Source of the DNA: Nodosilinea sp. LEGE 07298
GTDB taxonomy: Bacteria; Cyanobacteriota; Cyanobacteriia; Phormidesmidales; Phormidesmidaceae
Assembly (NCBI RefSeq): GCF_015207265.1
Contig: NZ_JADEXE010000008.1
Location: forward strand, 1-59,444
Length of the DNA: 59,444 bases
Direction of reading: 5' to 3'
In this document: in pieces, positions 1 through 8,289 of the stretch
Numbering within the stretch: the first letter of the stretch is position 1
How the letters are laid out: each line of letters begins with the position of its first letter
Made by a program: the position numbers and the translations under genes
The notes under the pieces: generated by a model
Told to the model about the DNA's origin: nothing
What the model saw: the letters and a program-made list of their open reading frames with translations, nothing else
Database searches by the model: none

Positions 1-2158
1 CCACCTCATAGACCGACTTCCGCCTAATCTGGGCTGGATCCACCTGCAACGCCGCCCCCGATTGCCCCCGCAGCATTAGGCCATTGCTGTGGCTATCCGT
101 CGCCAGCACCTCGTAGCGCTGCCCCTTCTCCAACCCCACTCGCTTGTAGCTGGCCTGGGGAATCAGCACATTCTCCGGCTGAAAATGGTGGGCATAGCTC
201 GCTTGAGTCTCCGTCAAATCTCTCGCCTTCAGCCGCTTCACCGTCAGGCTCTGGCCCAGGGTTCCTTCTGCCTTCAGCCCCTCTCGAACTAACTGGGTGA
301 TCACCAGCCGCTCCTGGTTGGTGCCCGCCAGCAGAAGGGTCTTCTTTCGCTCATCTGGGGCCAGGGCCAGATAGTCGCGGGCGATCGCCTGCGCCCTCAC
401 CTCCTGACTACTAACCTGCTGGATATAGGGCTTCAACTGCTGCACCCCCGCCGCAATTTCCCCAGCGGCAATTAGGTCAACCCCGGCTTTAATCTGCTGA
501 TTCTTCTGTCGCAAGGACTGGGTGAGGTAGGCCGTCGCCATTCCCGCCTGCTGCAAACTCTTGAACGGGTTCCCCGCCTCCACCGCCGACAGCTGCCGGG
601 TATCTCCCACCAAAATCACTCGCGCCTGCTGTGCCTGGGCTTTGGTCACCAGGGCCAGCGCATCTTTGGCACTCAAAAGCCCTGCCTCGTCTACTACCCA
701 GACCTCGGGTTGAGCCGGGTTGGGTTCCGCCGGTTGAGCACACAACAAAGCGGCCACTGTTTCCACCGGCTGAATCTGGGCCGAGTCGCCTAACGATTTC
801 GCCGCCTCCGCACTGGGGGCAAAGCCCCGGACGGTGTAGCCCTGGGACTCCGCAATCTGGCGAAACTGATTCAAGGCGTAGCTCTTCCCTGCCCCGGCTA
901 CACCCTGCCAGGCGATAAATCGATCGCGGGTTGTAGCCGCCAACATTACCCCCTGCACCTGCCCCTCGGTCAAGCTTTGATCGCGCAGATGTGCTTCCAC
1001 TAAGTCTGACGAGGCGATCGCCCCCACATCCCCTCGCCCATCCAGCACCGTGCGAATGGTCTCTAGCTCCCGCAGCACCGCTGTCTGGGTGGTTAGCCGC
1101 TGGTCATGGGTATGAATTACCTCCGGATCGGTGTCCAATGTCTCCTGCACCTCATCAAAGCACTGCTGCCCCAAATGATTTTCCAGGGCAAACCGCTCTA
1201 CCTGTTCGCGCTGGAACACCGCCTCCCGCTCAGCGCAGTGGGTCAACCCAGCTTGGGTAGCCCGCTTCGGCTGACTCTGCCAGTCCAGCATCTGGGGTTG
1301 AGGGTGCTCCAGCTTCAGCGCCTGGGCCTGCTGCTGCCAGTAGGTTTGCAGTTCCTCCCGAGGGATTTCCTTTCCCTTTGGGGCTCGGGTCATCAAAGTC
1401 GCCAGCTCTCGCTCCTGGGCCGTCGCATTCTCCTCCACCGCCGCCAGAATCTGCTCCCGCCGCTTTGAGAATGTCTGGAGGTCTTCGGCTTGATACCCCC
1501 GGAGTTCAAACTGACCATTGGCCCTGGGCTCAATGCCGTAGCCCAGTCGCTGCACCGCCACCGCTAGCTCGTTCTGATAAATCATCCCCAACAGCTTTTG
1601 CTGCTTGAAGAGGATGTCGTTGTGAAGCGACTGCCAGCGGCCATTGTTCAGCTGCGTGGCATTAATCACCACACAATGGGTGTGCAGCTGCGGATCCTTC
1701 TCGCGGGAGGTGTCGTGGTGGAACTGGGCGATGATCAGGTTGCCGGTGCCAACTGCCTGCCTGCCCTCCGGCGTCCGCACCCGTGTTTGGGCATAGCGCT
1801 CCTCGATGATGGACAGAGTGCGCACCACCGCTGTGCGATGAGCCTGTTCGATCGCTTCATTGCCGCCGACCAGAGCTGCCAGACTGATGCTCTTAGGCGC
1901 ACTAAAGGTCAAATCCAACCCGGCCCGATGGCGCTCCGGGTCAATCTTTCGACCCGATAAGGTTTGGTGTCCCTGGGGATGGGAGCCATGGAGCAGATTC
2001 TTGAAGTCGCCTCCCTGCACCTGGCCCGCTAGCCCCAGGCTCTTCGCCCCCTGGCCCCACCAGCCGGAGTGGGCCTGGTTCTCTTCACTCGTGTAGTAGT
2101 TCTCAGCGGTGTAGTAGGTTTCGCCCTGGTTGGCGCTGATTACCGTCAGGCTGAGCAT
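1..2158 (-). CDS. MobF-family conjugative relaxase/helicase (TrwC/TraI-like), C-terminus cut by window edge
   Basis: Relaxase that would nick the plasmid at oriT and unwind the transferred strand. The reading frame is open from ATG at 2158 to the left edge (719 codons), so the C-terminus is missing. The N-terminal relaxase domain shows a tyrosine cluster (Y15, Y16, Y21, Y22) and the metal-binding histidine triad (H147/H148, H159, H161 in a QLHTH motif). A RecD-like helicase part follows, with Walker A GVAGAGKS near residue 420 and Walker B VWVVDEAG near residue 487. This order is that of MobF relaxases such as TrwC. An AGGAGG ribosome site overlaps the stop of the upstream accessory gene, only 10 nt away, so the two are translationally coupled. 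No coupling protein or type IV secretion genes are visible. Confidence 0.93.
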   Translation of the reverse strand, partial: MLSLTVISANQGETYYTAENYYTSEENQAHSGWWGQGAKSLGLAGQVQGGDFKNLLHGSHPQGHQTLSGRKIDPERHRAGLDLTFSAPKSISLAALVGGNEAIEQAHRTAVVRTLSIIEERYAQTRVRTPEGRQAVGTGNLIIAQFHHDTSREKDPQLHTHCVVINATQLNNGRWQSLHNDILFKQQKLLGMIYQNELAVAVQRLGYGIEPRANGQFELRGYQAEDLQTFSKRREQILAAVEENATAQERELATLMTRAPKGKEIPREELQTYWQQQAQALKLEHPQPQMLDWQSQPKRATQAGLTHCAEREAVFQREQVERFALENHLGQQCFDEVQETLDTDPEVIHTHDQRLTTQTAVLRELETIRTVLDGRGDVGAIASSDLVEAHLRDQSLTEGQVQGVMLAATTRDRFIAWQGVAGAGKSYALNQFRQIAESQGYTVRGFAPSAEAAKSLGDSAQIQPVETVAALLCAQPAEPNPAQPEVWVVDEAGLLSAKDALALVTKAQAQQARVILVGDTRQLSAVEAGNPFKSLQQAGMATAYLTQSLRQKNQQIKAGVDLIAAGEIAAGVQQLKPYIQQVSSQEVRAQAIARDYLALAPDERKKTLLLAGTNQERLVITQLVREGLKAEGTLGQSLTVKRLKARDLTETQASYAHHFQPENVLIPQASYKRVGLEKGQRYEVLATDSHSNGLMLRGQSGAALQVDPAQIRRKSVYEV

Positions 2159-2168
2159 GACTGACCTC

Positions 2169-2531
2169 CTAGCCTTCTACCAAACCCTGGCGCTTGCGGA
2201 TTTCCTGAATCAGCGCCTTGCGATTTTCTAGCGCCTGCGGCCCTCGGGCATTGGCCTGCTCTAGGGCAATGGTCTCCAGCAAAATCTGGAGCCCCTGGAA
2301 CTGCACTTGCAGCAGCTCCATCCGGGCCTTGAGGTCATCCACCTGTCGTTCCAGTTCGCGACGCTGCTGACCATCGCGCATCATCAGGCGAATGATGCTG
2401 GCGGCGGGTAGACCCAGCCGATTGGCCTCTTTCTCGACGACTGCCGCCTCTTCAAGGGGCAGCGAGACGCTAAATCCTTTACCCATGAGCTTTTCCGTGA
2501 ATTCGTCAGTGATTCGTAAACGACCGGCCAT
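2169..2531 (-). CDS. Relaxosome accessory protein, ribbon-helix-helix type
   Basis: A 120-residue protein directly upstream of the relaxase gene. The N-terminal third looks like a ribbon-helix-helix DNA-binding fold: beta strand FSVSLP (about residues 20-25) followed by two helices ending near RLMMRDG. The rest is a long charged helix, probably a coiled coil, running to about residue 90. I chose ATG at 2531 because GGGAG lies just ahead of it; the frame stays open further upstream, but that peptide is low-complexity and looks non-coding. By position and fold it plays the part of TrwA/MobC-type proteins, which bind oriT and help the relaxase. The function is inferred from context, not from a specific family match. 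Confidence 0.7.
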   Translation of the reverse strand: MAGRLRITDEFTEKLMGKGFSVSLPLEEAAVVEKEANRLGLPAASIIRLMMRDGQQRRELERQVDDLKARMELLQVQFQGLQILLETIALEQANARGPQALENRKALIQEIRKRQGLVEG

Positions 2532-2814
2532 TGGCTCCCATGCCTGGAACCCTTGATATTGCTGGGTTTCAGCAACCCCCTGGCCCAGGGCTGGGCGTGG
2601 TGTGTGAAATGCGGAGCTACGAAACGCAGTGGAGTGGCGTAGCCCCCAGGGCAGCCCATCAGGCTTTTGCCGGGGCATTCCCTGGGGAGAATACAAGGGG
2701 CAATACTCTCTGTTTTAGCCCACAGAAAATGTCAGTTCTGTTCAGCCTGGCGAGCTGCAAAGTTTGTTTTTGTTCATCAATCCATTGATTGGAATCTGAA
2801 CCCTAAAAAAGGAG
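2532..2814. other. Non-coding region, candidate origin of transfer
   Basis: No convincing gene. The stretch lies immediately upstream of the accessory protein and relaxase genes, where MobF plasmids usually keep oriT. It contains short inverted repeats: CCCTGG/CCAGGG at 2578-2590, and GCTACG/CGTAGC at 2616-2621 and 2638-2643. The nic site cannot be placed by eye. Confidence 0.35.
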
Positions 2815-2993
2815 AAGTCGTGATTAAGTCGTTATCAAGTCGTGAATGATTGGGTAATTTCAGGCTTGCCTTGGATTCTGGATAGACAAGTCGTTATCAA
2901 GTCGTGAATAAGCCGTGAATGGTATTCATCAGTCATCAAAACGATGATGGATTTTGCTGAAGATGACAATTCAGTCGTTATTAAGTCGTGAAT
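2815..2993. repeat. 11-bp iterons, candidate parC centromere
   Basis: Eight 11-bp direct repeats of the type AAGTCGTGAAT / AAGTCGTTATC in three head-to-tail clusters: 2815-2847 (three units), 2888-2920 (three units) and 2972-2993 (two units). They end 98 bp before the actin-like parM gene. Type II partition loci such as plasmid R1 have 11-bp direct repeats upstream of parMR that bind ParR and contain the promoter. The repeats are seen directly; the centromere role is inferred from unit length and position. They could instead be replication iterons, but no rep gene is adjacent. Confidence 0.7.
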
Positions 2994-3091
2994 AAAAACG
3001 ACAACTCAGAATACAGATATCGATCAACCAGCTTGAAGGCATTCTTGCGTCTTCAAGCTGTTGATTAAACGCTGTCGTTGGCATCCAAACT

Positions 3092-4225
3092 ATGACCCAA
3101 ATCATCCAGACCTACATCGACATGGGCAGCTCTGCCACCAAGTGCCTCTACTGGCAGGGCCAGCCTTACCTGCTGCACCTCGACCCCCAGGTGGCACGAT
3201 TGAACCCCACTCGGCTTGACCGGCTGATGCTCGGCGGGCTGACTAGCCAGGAACCCGAGGACAGTGCCTATGTGATGGTGGGCAATAGTGCTTATGCCAT
3301 TGGGGCGTTGGCGATCGCCCAAAAAGGTGACTCGGGCCTGGCTCTGCCCAAGCGCGATCGCGCCGTCTATAAAATCTTGGCCACCCTCGGCGTCATCGCT
3401 GAGAAGACTCTGGCCGCTCAAGATTCTGACAGTTCGGGTTGTGAGTTCACCGCTCAACTGGGTCTGCTGCTGCCGCTGGAAGAATATTGGCAAGACCGCA
3501 AGGAGTTGAAGGCTCAGATTCTGGGGGCCATTTCTGACTTCAGCTTCCGAGGCCGGTCTTTGTTTGGACAGCTAGAGCGCATCGAGATGCAGCCGGAGGG
3601 GGCCGGGCTTTATCTGGCTAAGGGGTTGCAGCTGGCTAGGGCTGGGGTGGGAATTCGAGATTCCACCGTCGTCGTTCTGATGTTTGGCCACCGCAATCTC
3701 TCTATCCTTACCTTCGAGAAAGGCAGCACGCCCCAGGAAACCAACAGCACTTCCCAAGGGCCAGGGTTTGTGGAATACCTGAAGCAGTGTGCCACCGAGC
3801 TGCCGGGTGTCGCCCCCGATGACCCGGCTCTGCTCGAAGCAATCTTGCAGGGGTACCCCACCTTCCACGTCCCAGGCCGTAAGGAAGCCCTCGACTTGGC
3901 GAAGGCCTGTAGCTATGCTCGGGAGTTCTATTTGGATCGGGTGAACCAGTTTCTGGTGGAGTGGCTGCCCTCGGCTGAAGTAGAGGTGATTGTCGGTGGG
4001 GGTGCCGCCTACTTTATTCGGCCAGAACTGGAGCAGTTTTTTGACCAGCGCGGTCTTGCCCAGCAGATCACCTGGGCCGAGGCCCTGCGACAGGAAATGA
4101 CCGATGTGCTGCGGGGCCAGGAGGGCACAGCTGAACCCGACTTGATCACCAGCGTCCGCTGGGCCGATGTCTATGGGTTGTTCAAGACGTTTATGTACAG
4201 CGCCAAGCCAACCCAGACCCGCTAG
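3092..4225 (+). CDS. parM: ParM/StbA-like actin-family plasmid segregation protein
   Basis: A 377-residue actin-like ATPase expected to polymerise and push plasmid copies apart. The phosphate-1 loop is clear (D10-M-G-S-S-A-T-K17), and an adenosine-type motif VEVIVGGGAAYFI lies near residue 298. The phosphate-2 loop, normally containing a catalytic Asp (IIDLGGTT in R1 ParM), reads VLMFGHRN, so the Asp and glycines are not conserved. No good Shine-Dalgarno site precedes the ATG, but no better start exists. It follows the 11-bp iterons and precedes a small gene that could encode the adaptor ParR. Family assignment is fairly secure; polymerisation behaviour is not. Confidence 0.82.
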   Translation: MTQIIQTYIDMGSSATKCLYWQGQPYLLHLDPQVARLNPTRLDRLMLGGLTSQEPEDSAYVMVGNSAYAIGALAIAQKGDSGLALPKRDRAVYKILATLGVIAEKTLAAQDSDSSGCEFTAQLGLLLPLEEYWQDRKELKAQILGAISDFSFRGRSLFGQLERIEMQPEGAGLYLAKGLQLARAGVGIRDSTVVVLMFGHRNLSILTFEKGSTPQETNSTSQGPGFVEYLKQCATELPGVAPDDPALLEAILQGYPTFHVPGRKEALDLAKACSYAREFYLDRVNQFLVEWLPSAEVEVIVGGGAAYFIRPELEQFFDQRGLAQQITWAEALRQEMTDVLRGQEGTAEPDLITSVRWADVYGLFKTFMYSAKPTQTR

Positions 4226-4269
4226 CGCCAAACTCTCCCCAGTTGCAGCAACGATAAGGACTCAGAGGA

Positions 4270-4758
4270 ATGACCCAAACGTCAGAAACAAAGGCCCGGA
4301 TTCAGTATTCCAGCCGGGATGAGCTGGATGTAGCGGTGATTGGCTACTGCCGAGGGCGATCGCGCCATGACCTCCATGCCCGTATGCGATCAGCATTGAA
4401 TGGCTGCTATGGGCCGTTTGCGATGGCAGCGGTTCAGGCTCCCAGAGATGAAATTCGGCGGCAGGCTGTGCGATCAATTCAGCAGTTGACAACTCAGATT
4501 CTAGAAATCAAGGAACGGTTTCTCCCGGAACTGGAAGCCTTCGACGATTCGATAATGCCATCCAAGACAGCTCTCCCACTGGTTAAGCCATCCTCACGAC
4601 ATCTACCATCAGCCAATAGCTCCATGGCATCTACCTCAGCAGAACCCATCAAAACCCTGCCCGACCCAGGGCCGGTGGATCAGCCACTGCGGGAGTTCTT
4701 GGGCGACGATGCCGCCATCATGGCGGGGCTGAATCCTTTCATCAATGATTTGACGTGA
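4270..4758 (+). CDS. Candidate ParR-like partition adaptor
   Basis: A 162-residue protein with AGAGGA just before its ATG. The first 90 residues are predicted mostly helical and basic. The middle (about 100-135) is Ser/Pro-rich and probably disordered. The tail (LREFLGDDAAIMAGLN) is a short acidic-hydrophobic helix of the kind ParR proteins use to contact ParM filaments. I do not recognise a specific family. The call rests on being the gene directly after parM in a locus preceded by 11-bp iterons. The stop overlaps the GTG start of the next gene by 4 bp (GTGA), so the two are coupled. Confidence 0.45.
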   Translation: MTQTSETKARIQYSSRDELDVAVIGYCRGRSRHDLHARMRSALNGCYGPFAMAAVQAPRDEIRRQAVRSIQQLTTQILEIKERFLPELEAFDDSIMPSKTALPLVKPSSRHLPSANSSMASTSAEPIKTLPDPGPVDQPLREFLGDDAAIMAGLNPFINDLT

Positions 4759-5138
4759 CTCCGCCGCGACCTAGGACACCGATCCCCGTTGACCGCCAAA
4801 CCCAGGAGCAGATTGCGGGGACGGCGGTGCTGCTGCTGGAGCGGTTTTGTCAGGGGCAGCACCGGGGACAGCGGGTGTTCGAGGGCAAGCAGTTCTACAC
4901 GATTGTGGAGCGGGGGCGCGATCTGAATATCGAGTTCAGGGGTGATGCTCACCACCTGCCAGAGACGATTCTCACGTTACGGACTCAGCGGAATAATGGA
5001 CAGACGCTCTACGAAATTGAGTCTTGGCTGACCCAGGCAGATGTCCAGCGATTTGCCATCATTCGGCAGGAGCTACACAAAGAGCTGGGGGATCGTCAAA
5101 TGTCCTCAAGGCAAACTGACGGATCAGTTCTAAGTTGA
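4755..5138 (+). CDS. Small hypothetical protein in the partition operon
   Basis: A 127-residue soluble protein starting at GTG 4755, overlapping the previous stop. It has an alpha segment (TAVLLLERFCQG) followed by alternating short beta-like segments (QFYTIVERGRDLNIEFRG) and a C-terminal helix. No signal peptide, membrane segment or metal motif. Function unknown. Coupling to the candidate parR gene suggests a plasmid maintenance role, or regulation of it. Confidence 0.6.
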   Translation: MTPPRPRTPIPVDRQTQEQIAGTAVLLLERFCQGQHRGQRVFEGKQFYTIVERGRDLNIEFRGDAHHLPETILTLRTQRNNGQTLYEIESWLTQADVQRFAIIRQELHKELGDRQMSSRQTDGSVLS

Positions 5139-5156
5139 CGTATCATGACCTAAAAG

Positions 5157-5501
5157 TTGTCACCCGTGCATACTCACGCTCTTGCCATGATAGCCGCTAA
5201 AACCCCAACCAGACGACACTGGGAACTGTTCAAGGCTTACAAGGCTAGGATTTCAAGACGCATGGAGCCGGAAGAGTTCCTTGAGTACTGGGTTGTCACC
5301 TACGACGAATTAGCGGAATTATGCGGGCGCTCTAAGAGCACCGTGGCCCACTGGTTCTCGCAGGGAGAGCATCGCCGCGAGCCATCCGAGGCAGATAAGC
5401 GGCGACTGGCTGAAGTTCATGCTCTTTGGAGCCAGTTTGAAAACGAACCCTCCCACCTCCGGGAGATTTGGGAACGAAAGCGAAAGCGAAAACGAGATTA
5501 G
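5157..5501 (+). CDS. Helix-turn-helix DNA-binding protein
   Basis: A 114-residue protein if started at TTG 5157, or 104 residues from the ATG at 5187; neither has a clear ribosome site. A helix-turn-helix is visible around residues 48-68 (YDELAELCGRSKSTVAHWFS), where STVAHWF is the recognition helix. The C-terminus ends in a very basic KRKRKRKRD tail. It resembles small Cro-like regulators or plasmid copy-control proteins. A related 16-mer, GTTGTCA..nGTGCAT, lies at the start of the gene (5156-5171) and just after the stop (5504-5519), possibly its own binding sites. Confidence 0.6.
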   Translation: MSPVHTHALAMIAAKTPTRRHWELFKAYKARISRRMEPEEFLEYWVVTYDELAELCGRSKSTVAHWFSQGEHRREPSEADKRRLAEVHALWSQFENEPSHLREIWERKRKRKRD

Positions 5502-5643
5502 ATGTTGTCATCTGTGCATTGATTTGTTGCCCTGACGGCAACTTCAAAACTATCGTGGTCTTAAAGCGACTTAGTCCACTGGGCACAGCTAGAACGCTTA
5601 GTATCCTCAAAACCCTTTAGTACTCCTCACCTGGTGAAGCACA

Positions 5644-5892
5644 ATGACCCAACCTCCGGCTAGCTATCCAAAGGATCCCCGCTCTCCGCTTTTGCCCATT
5701 GCTATAGAAGATGTACCGTCTGGGCGAGAACCGCTACGCCATCTGCTGATTGGCTCTCCGAGGGGTGTTACGAGCACCATCCATAATCTCTATGGGCTCG
5801 GCTATGCCGAAGTGGGAATATGGAGCCCGCTCCTACCTACCCCTAATCCTGGGGAGGTCATGTCTATTCTGACTCGTTATATTCTTCCTTAA
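5644..5892 (+). CDS. Small conserved cyanobacterial hypothetical protein
   Basis: An 82-residue soluble protein. The central part (LLIGSPRGVTSTIHNLYGLGYAE) and the C-terminal block (WSPLLPTPNPGEVMSIL) recall a family of short proteins common in cyanobacterial genomes; I recall this from memory and could not check it. The Gly-Tyr-Ala-Glu-Val and Pro-rich blocks suggest a small compact alpha/beta fold. Function unknown. Upstream is a 140-bp gap with a small GTTGCC/GGCAAC hairpin (about 5525-5541). Only a weak ribosome site (GGTGAAG) precedes the ATG. Confidence 0.6.
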   Translation: MTQPPASYPKDPRSPLLPIAIEDVPSGREPLRHLLIGSPRGVTSTIHNLYGLGYAEVGIWSPLLPTPNPGEVMSILTRYILP

Positions 5893-6019
5893 GAAAGCAT
5901 GTAAATAAAGGAAGCTTTCCTGCTAATTATTGTCAGCCACGGTCGTTTCTTTATGCTTTCGGCAACAGCACTTTCAGCATGTTAGTGCCTGGAGAACGAT
6001 GCTCGTCGTTTTCTGGGCG

Positions 6020-7468
6020 TTAACCGTTTAACTCGTAGTAATCCTGAGGGTTCTGCGCTTCTAAACGGACGACCGGTGGATGAATAACAGGTTGATAGAC
6101 TGAGAATATGCTGCCCTGACCTACATCACTTTTTATGGTGAGATGTCCCTTGTGATGTTGCGCGATCGCCTTGGCAATTGCTAACCCCAACCCAGTGCCG
6201 CCAGTTTTGCGAGAGCGATCGCTGTCAACCCGATAAAAGCGCTCAAAAATGCGGCTTTGCTCAGCTGCTGGAATGCCAATGCCCGTATCTTTGACGGCAA
6301 TGATCGCCATGCGTTCGCCGTAAGGCTTAGCAAAGCTATCGCGAGCCTCTAAACTTACCAGCACCGATCCCCCTGGAGAGGTGTACTGGATGGCGTTGGC
6401 CATTAAGTTGGAGACGAGCCGGTAGAGTTGAGACTCATGCCCCAAAACATAAATCTCAGCGTCGGGAAGGTGATGGGCTAGGTGAATGTCTGAGGCCGCC
6501 GCCAGTTCCGAGAACTCTTCAGTTAAATCAGCAATCAAATCATTCAGGCAGCAGGGCTTAAACGATTTGGGGGAGGTGTCTTGCTCCAGGCTGGTCAGCA
6601 AGAGTAAATCAGCAATCAAGTGGCTGAGGCGACGGCCCTGGCGCTCTACCGTCTGGAGCATGGGCGGAACATCTTTCTGCTGAGCAGGTGGTAGCCGAAG
6701 GATGGCCTCCACGGTTGCAAGCAGGCTGGCAAGGGGCGATCGCAGCTCGTGGGCGGCATCGGCGGTAAACTGCTGCTGCCGTTGATACGACTGGTAAATA
6801 GGCTGCATGGCTAGACCCGCCAGCCCCCAGCTAGAGGCCGCGACTAGGCTCAACGCTATTGGCAACCCCACCGTCAAAATCCACCGGATGCGCCTAACCT
6901 CGGCATCAAAGGGGGCCAAGGTGCGCCCAATTTGCATGTAGCCCCAGGAGGGATGATCGTGGCCATCGGTACTGGTGGGATGGGCATCGGCACTGTGCAA
7001 AATGGTGGTGAACTGGCGATAGCGAGTGCCGCTGTCGCTTTGCAGGGTTTGCCACGGGGCAGGGTTTACAGTTTGGGGCAGCGGCAAGGGCTGATTAGGC
7101 GAAAAGGCCAGCAGGTCGCCATGGTGGTCGAACAGGCGAATGTAGTAGCTGCTGCGATCGCTGATGCCAATGGTATGGCGCTGAATCACCGTAGGCTGGG
7201 GAGCGCAGACCTGCCCGGCCACACACAGGTCAGGAAAAATTTGCTGCAAAACAACAGTCGGATCTGCCGACGGGGGCAGCATGGGTTCTAGGCTGTCGTG
7301 GAGCGTCCCGGCGATCGATTCAATTTCTCGCTCTAGGGCCGCCGAGTTGGCCTGAATTAGCGCCCGGTAGATCCCCAGCCCCGCCAGGCCAAGAATCCCC
7401 GCCATCACCCCGGCGTACCAGAGGGCTAAGCGGGTGCGACTGCGACGAAAGAGCTGCTGACTATTCAT
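6020..7468 (-). CDS. Sensor histidine kinase, NrsS/RppB-like
   Basis: A 482-residue membrane kinase of a metal-responsive two-component system. TM1 is about residues 14-36, a periplasmic sensor about 37-190, and TM2 about 196-220. The HisKA box has phospho-acceptor H240 (DAAHELRSP). The ATPase domain shows an N box (NLMANAIQY), G1 (DTGIGIP) and G2 ([10 protein letters not shown]). The sensor contains paired cysteines C82 and C88 and several His residues, also seen in the second kinase of this window, so they may sense metal or redox. The gene starts 7 bp after the response regulator gene ends, forming an operon. It is divergent from the RND genes starting at 8290, its likely targets. Confidence 0.9.
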   Translation of the reverse strand: MNSQQLFRRSRTRLALWYAGVMAGILGLAGLGIYRALIQANSAALEREIESIAGTLHDSLEPMLPPSADPTVVLQQIFPDLCVAGQVCAPQPTVIQRHTIGISDRSSYYIRLFDHHGDLLAFSPNQPLPLPQTVNPAPWQTLQSDSGTRYRQFTTILHSADAHPTSTDGHDHPSWGYMQIGRTLAPFDAEVRRIRWILTVGLPIALSLVAASSWGLAGLAMQPIYQSYQRQQQFTADAAHELRSPLASLLATVEAILRLPPAQQKDVPPMLQTVERQGRRLSHLIADLLLLTSLEQDTSPKSFKPCCLNDLIADLTEEFSELAAASDIHLAHHLPDAEIYVLGHESQLYRLVSNLMANAIQYTSPGGSVLVSLEARDSFAKPYGERMAIIAVKDTGIGIPAAEQSRIFERFYRVDSDRSRKTGGTGLGLAIAKAIAQHHKGHLTIKSDVGQGSIFSVYQPVIHPPVVRLEAQNPQDYYELNG

Positions 7469-7474
7469 GGGCGG

Positions 7475-8170
7475 CTAAAGGGACGAGTTAAAACGATAGC
7501 CTTGACCAGGAATGGTCTCGATCGGGCAGGTACAGCCATGCTTGGCTAGCTTGCGGCGCAACAGGCGAATTTGGGCGGCCACCACATTGCTCACTGGCTC
7601 GTCGTCAAGATCCCACAGCTGATAGCGAATTTTGCTGCCGGGAATGATGCGATCGCAGTTTTGCATGAGATAAGCCAATACCTGAAACTCCTTCAGCGTT
7701 AATGCAATGCTCTGGGCAGGCTGATCGGAATGCGCCACCAATAGGGTCGTGTTGGCATCATCTAAGGTAAACGAACCAACGGTTAGGGTTTGGGGCTGTA
7801 GCTGGGGCGATCGCCGCTGAATTGCCCGCAGCCGCGCCAGCAGCTCCTCCATCACAAAGGGTTTTACCAAGTAGTCATCGGCTCCGGCGTCTAGCCCAGT
7901 GACGCGATTTTCGGGCTGGCCTAGGGCAGTCAGCATGAGTACGGGCAAGGGGTTTTGATGTGACCTGAGCTGTTGGCATAGCTCCAGCCCAGACAGCTCG
8001 GGCAACAGCCAATCGACAATGGCTAAGGTGTAGTCCGTCCACTGGTTTTCAAGGCAGTACCAGGCCTGGGCACCATCGGTCACCCAGTCCACCACATACT
8101 TCTCACCCATCAAGACCTGCTTAATCGCCAGTCCCAAATCCTCCTCATCTTCCACCAGCAAAATTCGCAT
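7475..8170 (-). CDS. OmpR-family response regulator, NrsR/RppA-like
   Basis: A 231-residue regulator from ATG at 8170; an in-frame GTG at 8182 would add four residues. The receiver has an intact acidic pair (E7/D8), phospho-acceptor D53 (AIVDWLLP) and K103 (LVKPF). The C-terminal winged helix has the usual LTLKEFQVLAYLM and NVVAAQIRLLRRKL blocks. It is first in an operon with the kinase at 6020. The 120-bp divergent promoter region shared with the 8290 gene holds a TTTCAC-N5-TTTCAT direct repeat. By homology to cyanobacterial Nrs/Cop regulators it should control metal efflux genes; the metal is not decided by sequence. Confidence 0.92.
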   Translation of the reverse strand: MRILLVEDEEDLGLAIKQVLMGEKYVVDWVTDGAQAWYCLENQWTDYTLAIVDWLLPELSGLELCQQLRSHQNPLPVLMLTALGQPENRVTGLDAGADDYLVKPFVMEELLARLRAIQRRSPQLQPQTLTVGSFTLDDANTTLLVAHSDQPAQSIALTLKEFQVLAYLMQNCDRIIPGSKIRYQLWDLDDEPVSNVVAAQIRLLRRKLAKHGCTCPIETIPGQGYRFNSSL

Positions 8171-8219
8171 AGCCTCAGGCACACAGTTTACGACGTTGAT
8201 CTTACAGAACGACCCGCCG

Positions 8220-8236
8220 TTTCACCTCGATTTCAT
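8220..8236 (+). promoter_or_regulatory. CopR-like direct repeat TTTCAC-N5-TTTCAT
   Basis: Two hexamers with a 5-bp gap, 53 bp before the ATG of the mini-adaptor gene and on its coding strand. The first hexamer has one mismatch (TTTCAC). The same layout recurs at many other metal genes in this window. Confidence 0.6.
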
Positions 8237-8289
8237 CGGCGCTCTGGCAGACTACGACCGACCGTAGCCAAATTTCGGAGTGAGGAACC

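Noticed and set aside
89-2096. Plus-strand open frames at the left end
   Set aside because: The minus strand encodes a continuous relaxase with recognisable motifs through the whole region.
2531-2849. Short plus-strand frames upstream of the iterons
   Set aside because: Low-complexity peptides, no ribosome sites, and overlap with the probable oriT and iterons.
2815-2993. CRISPR array
   Set aside because: Repeats are 11 bp and mostly head to tail with no unique spacers of constant length; they fit iterons.
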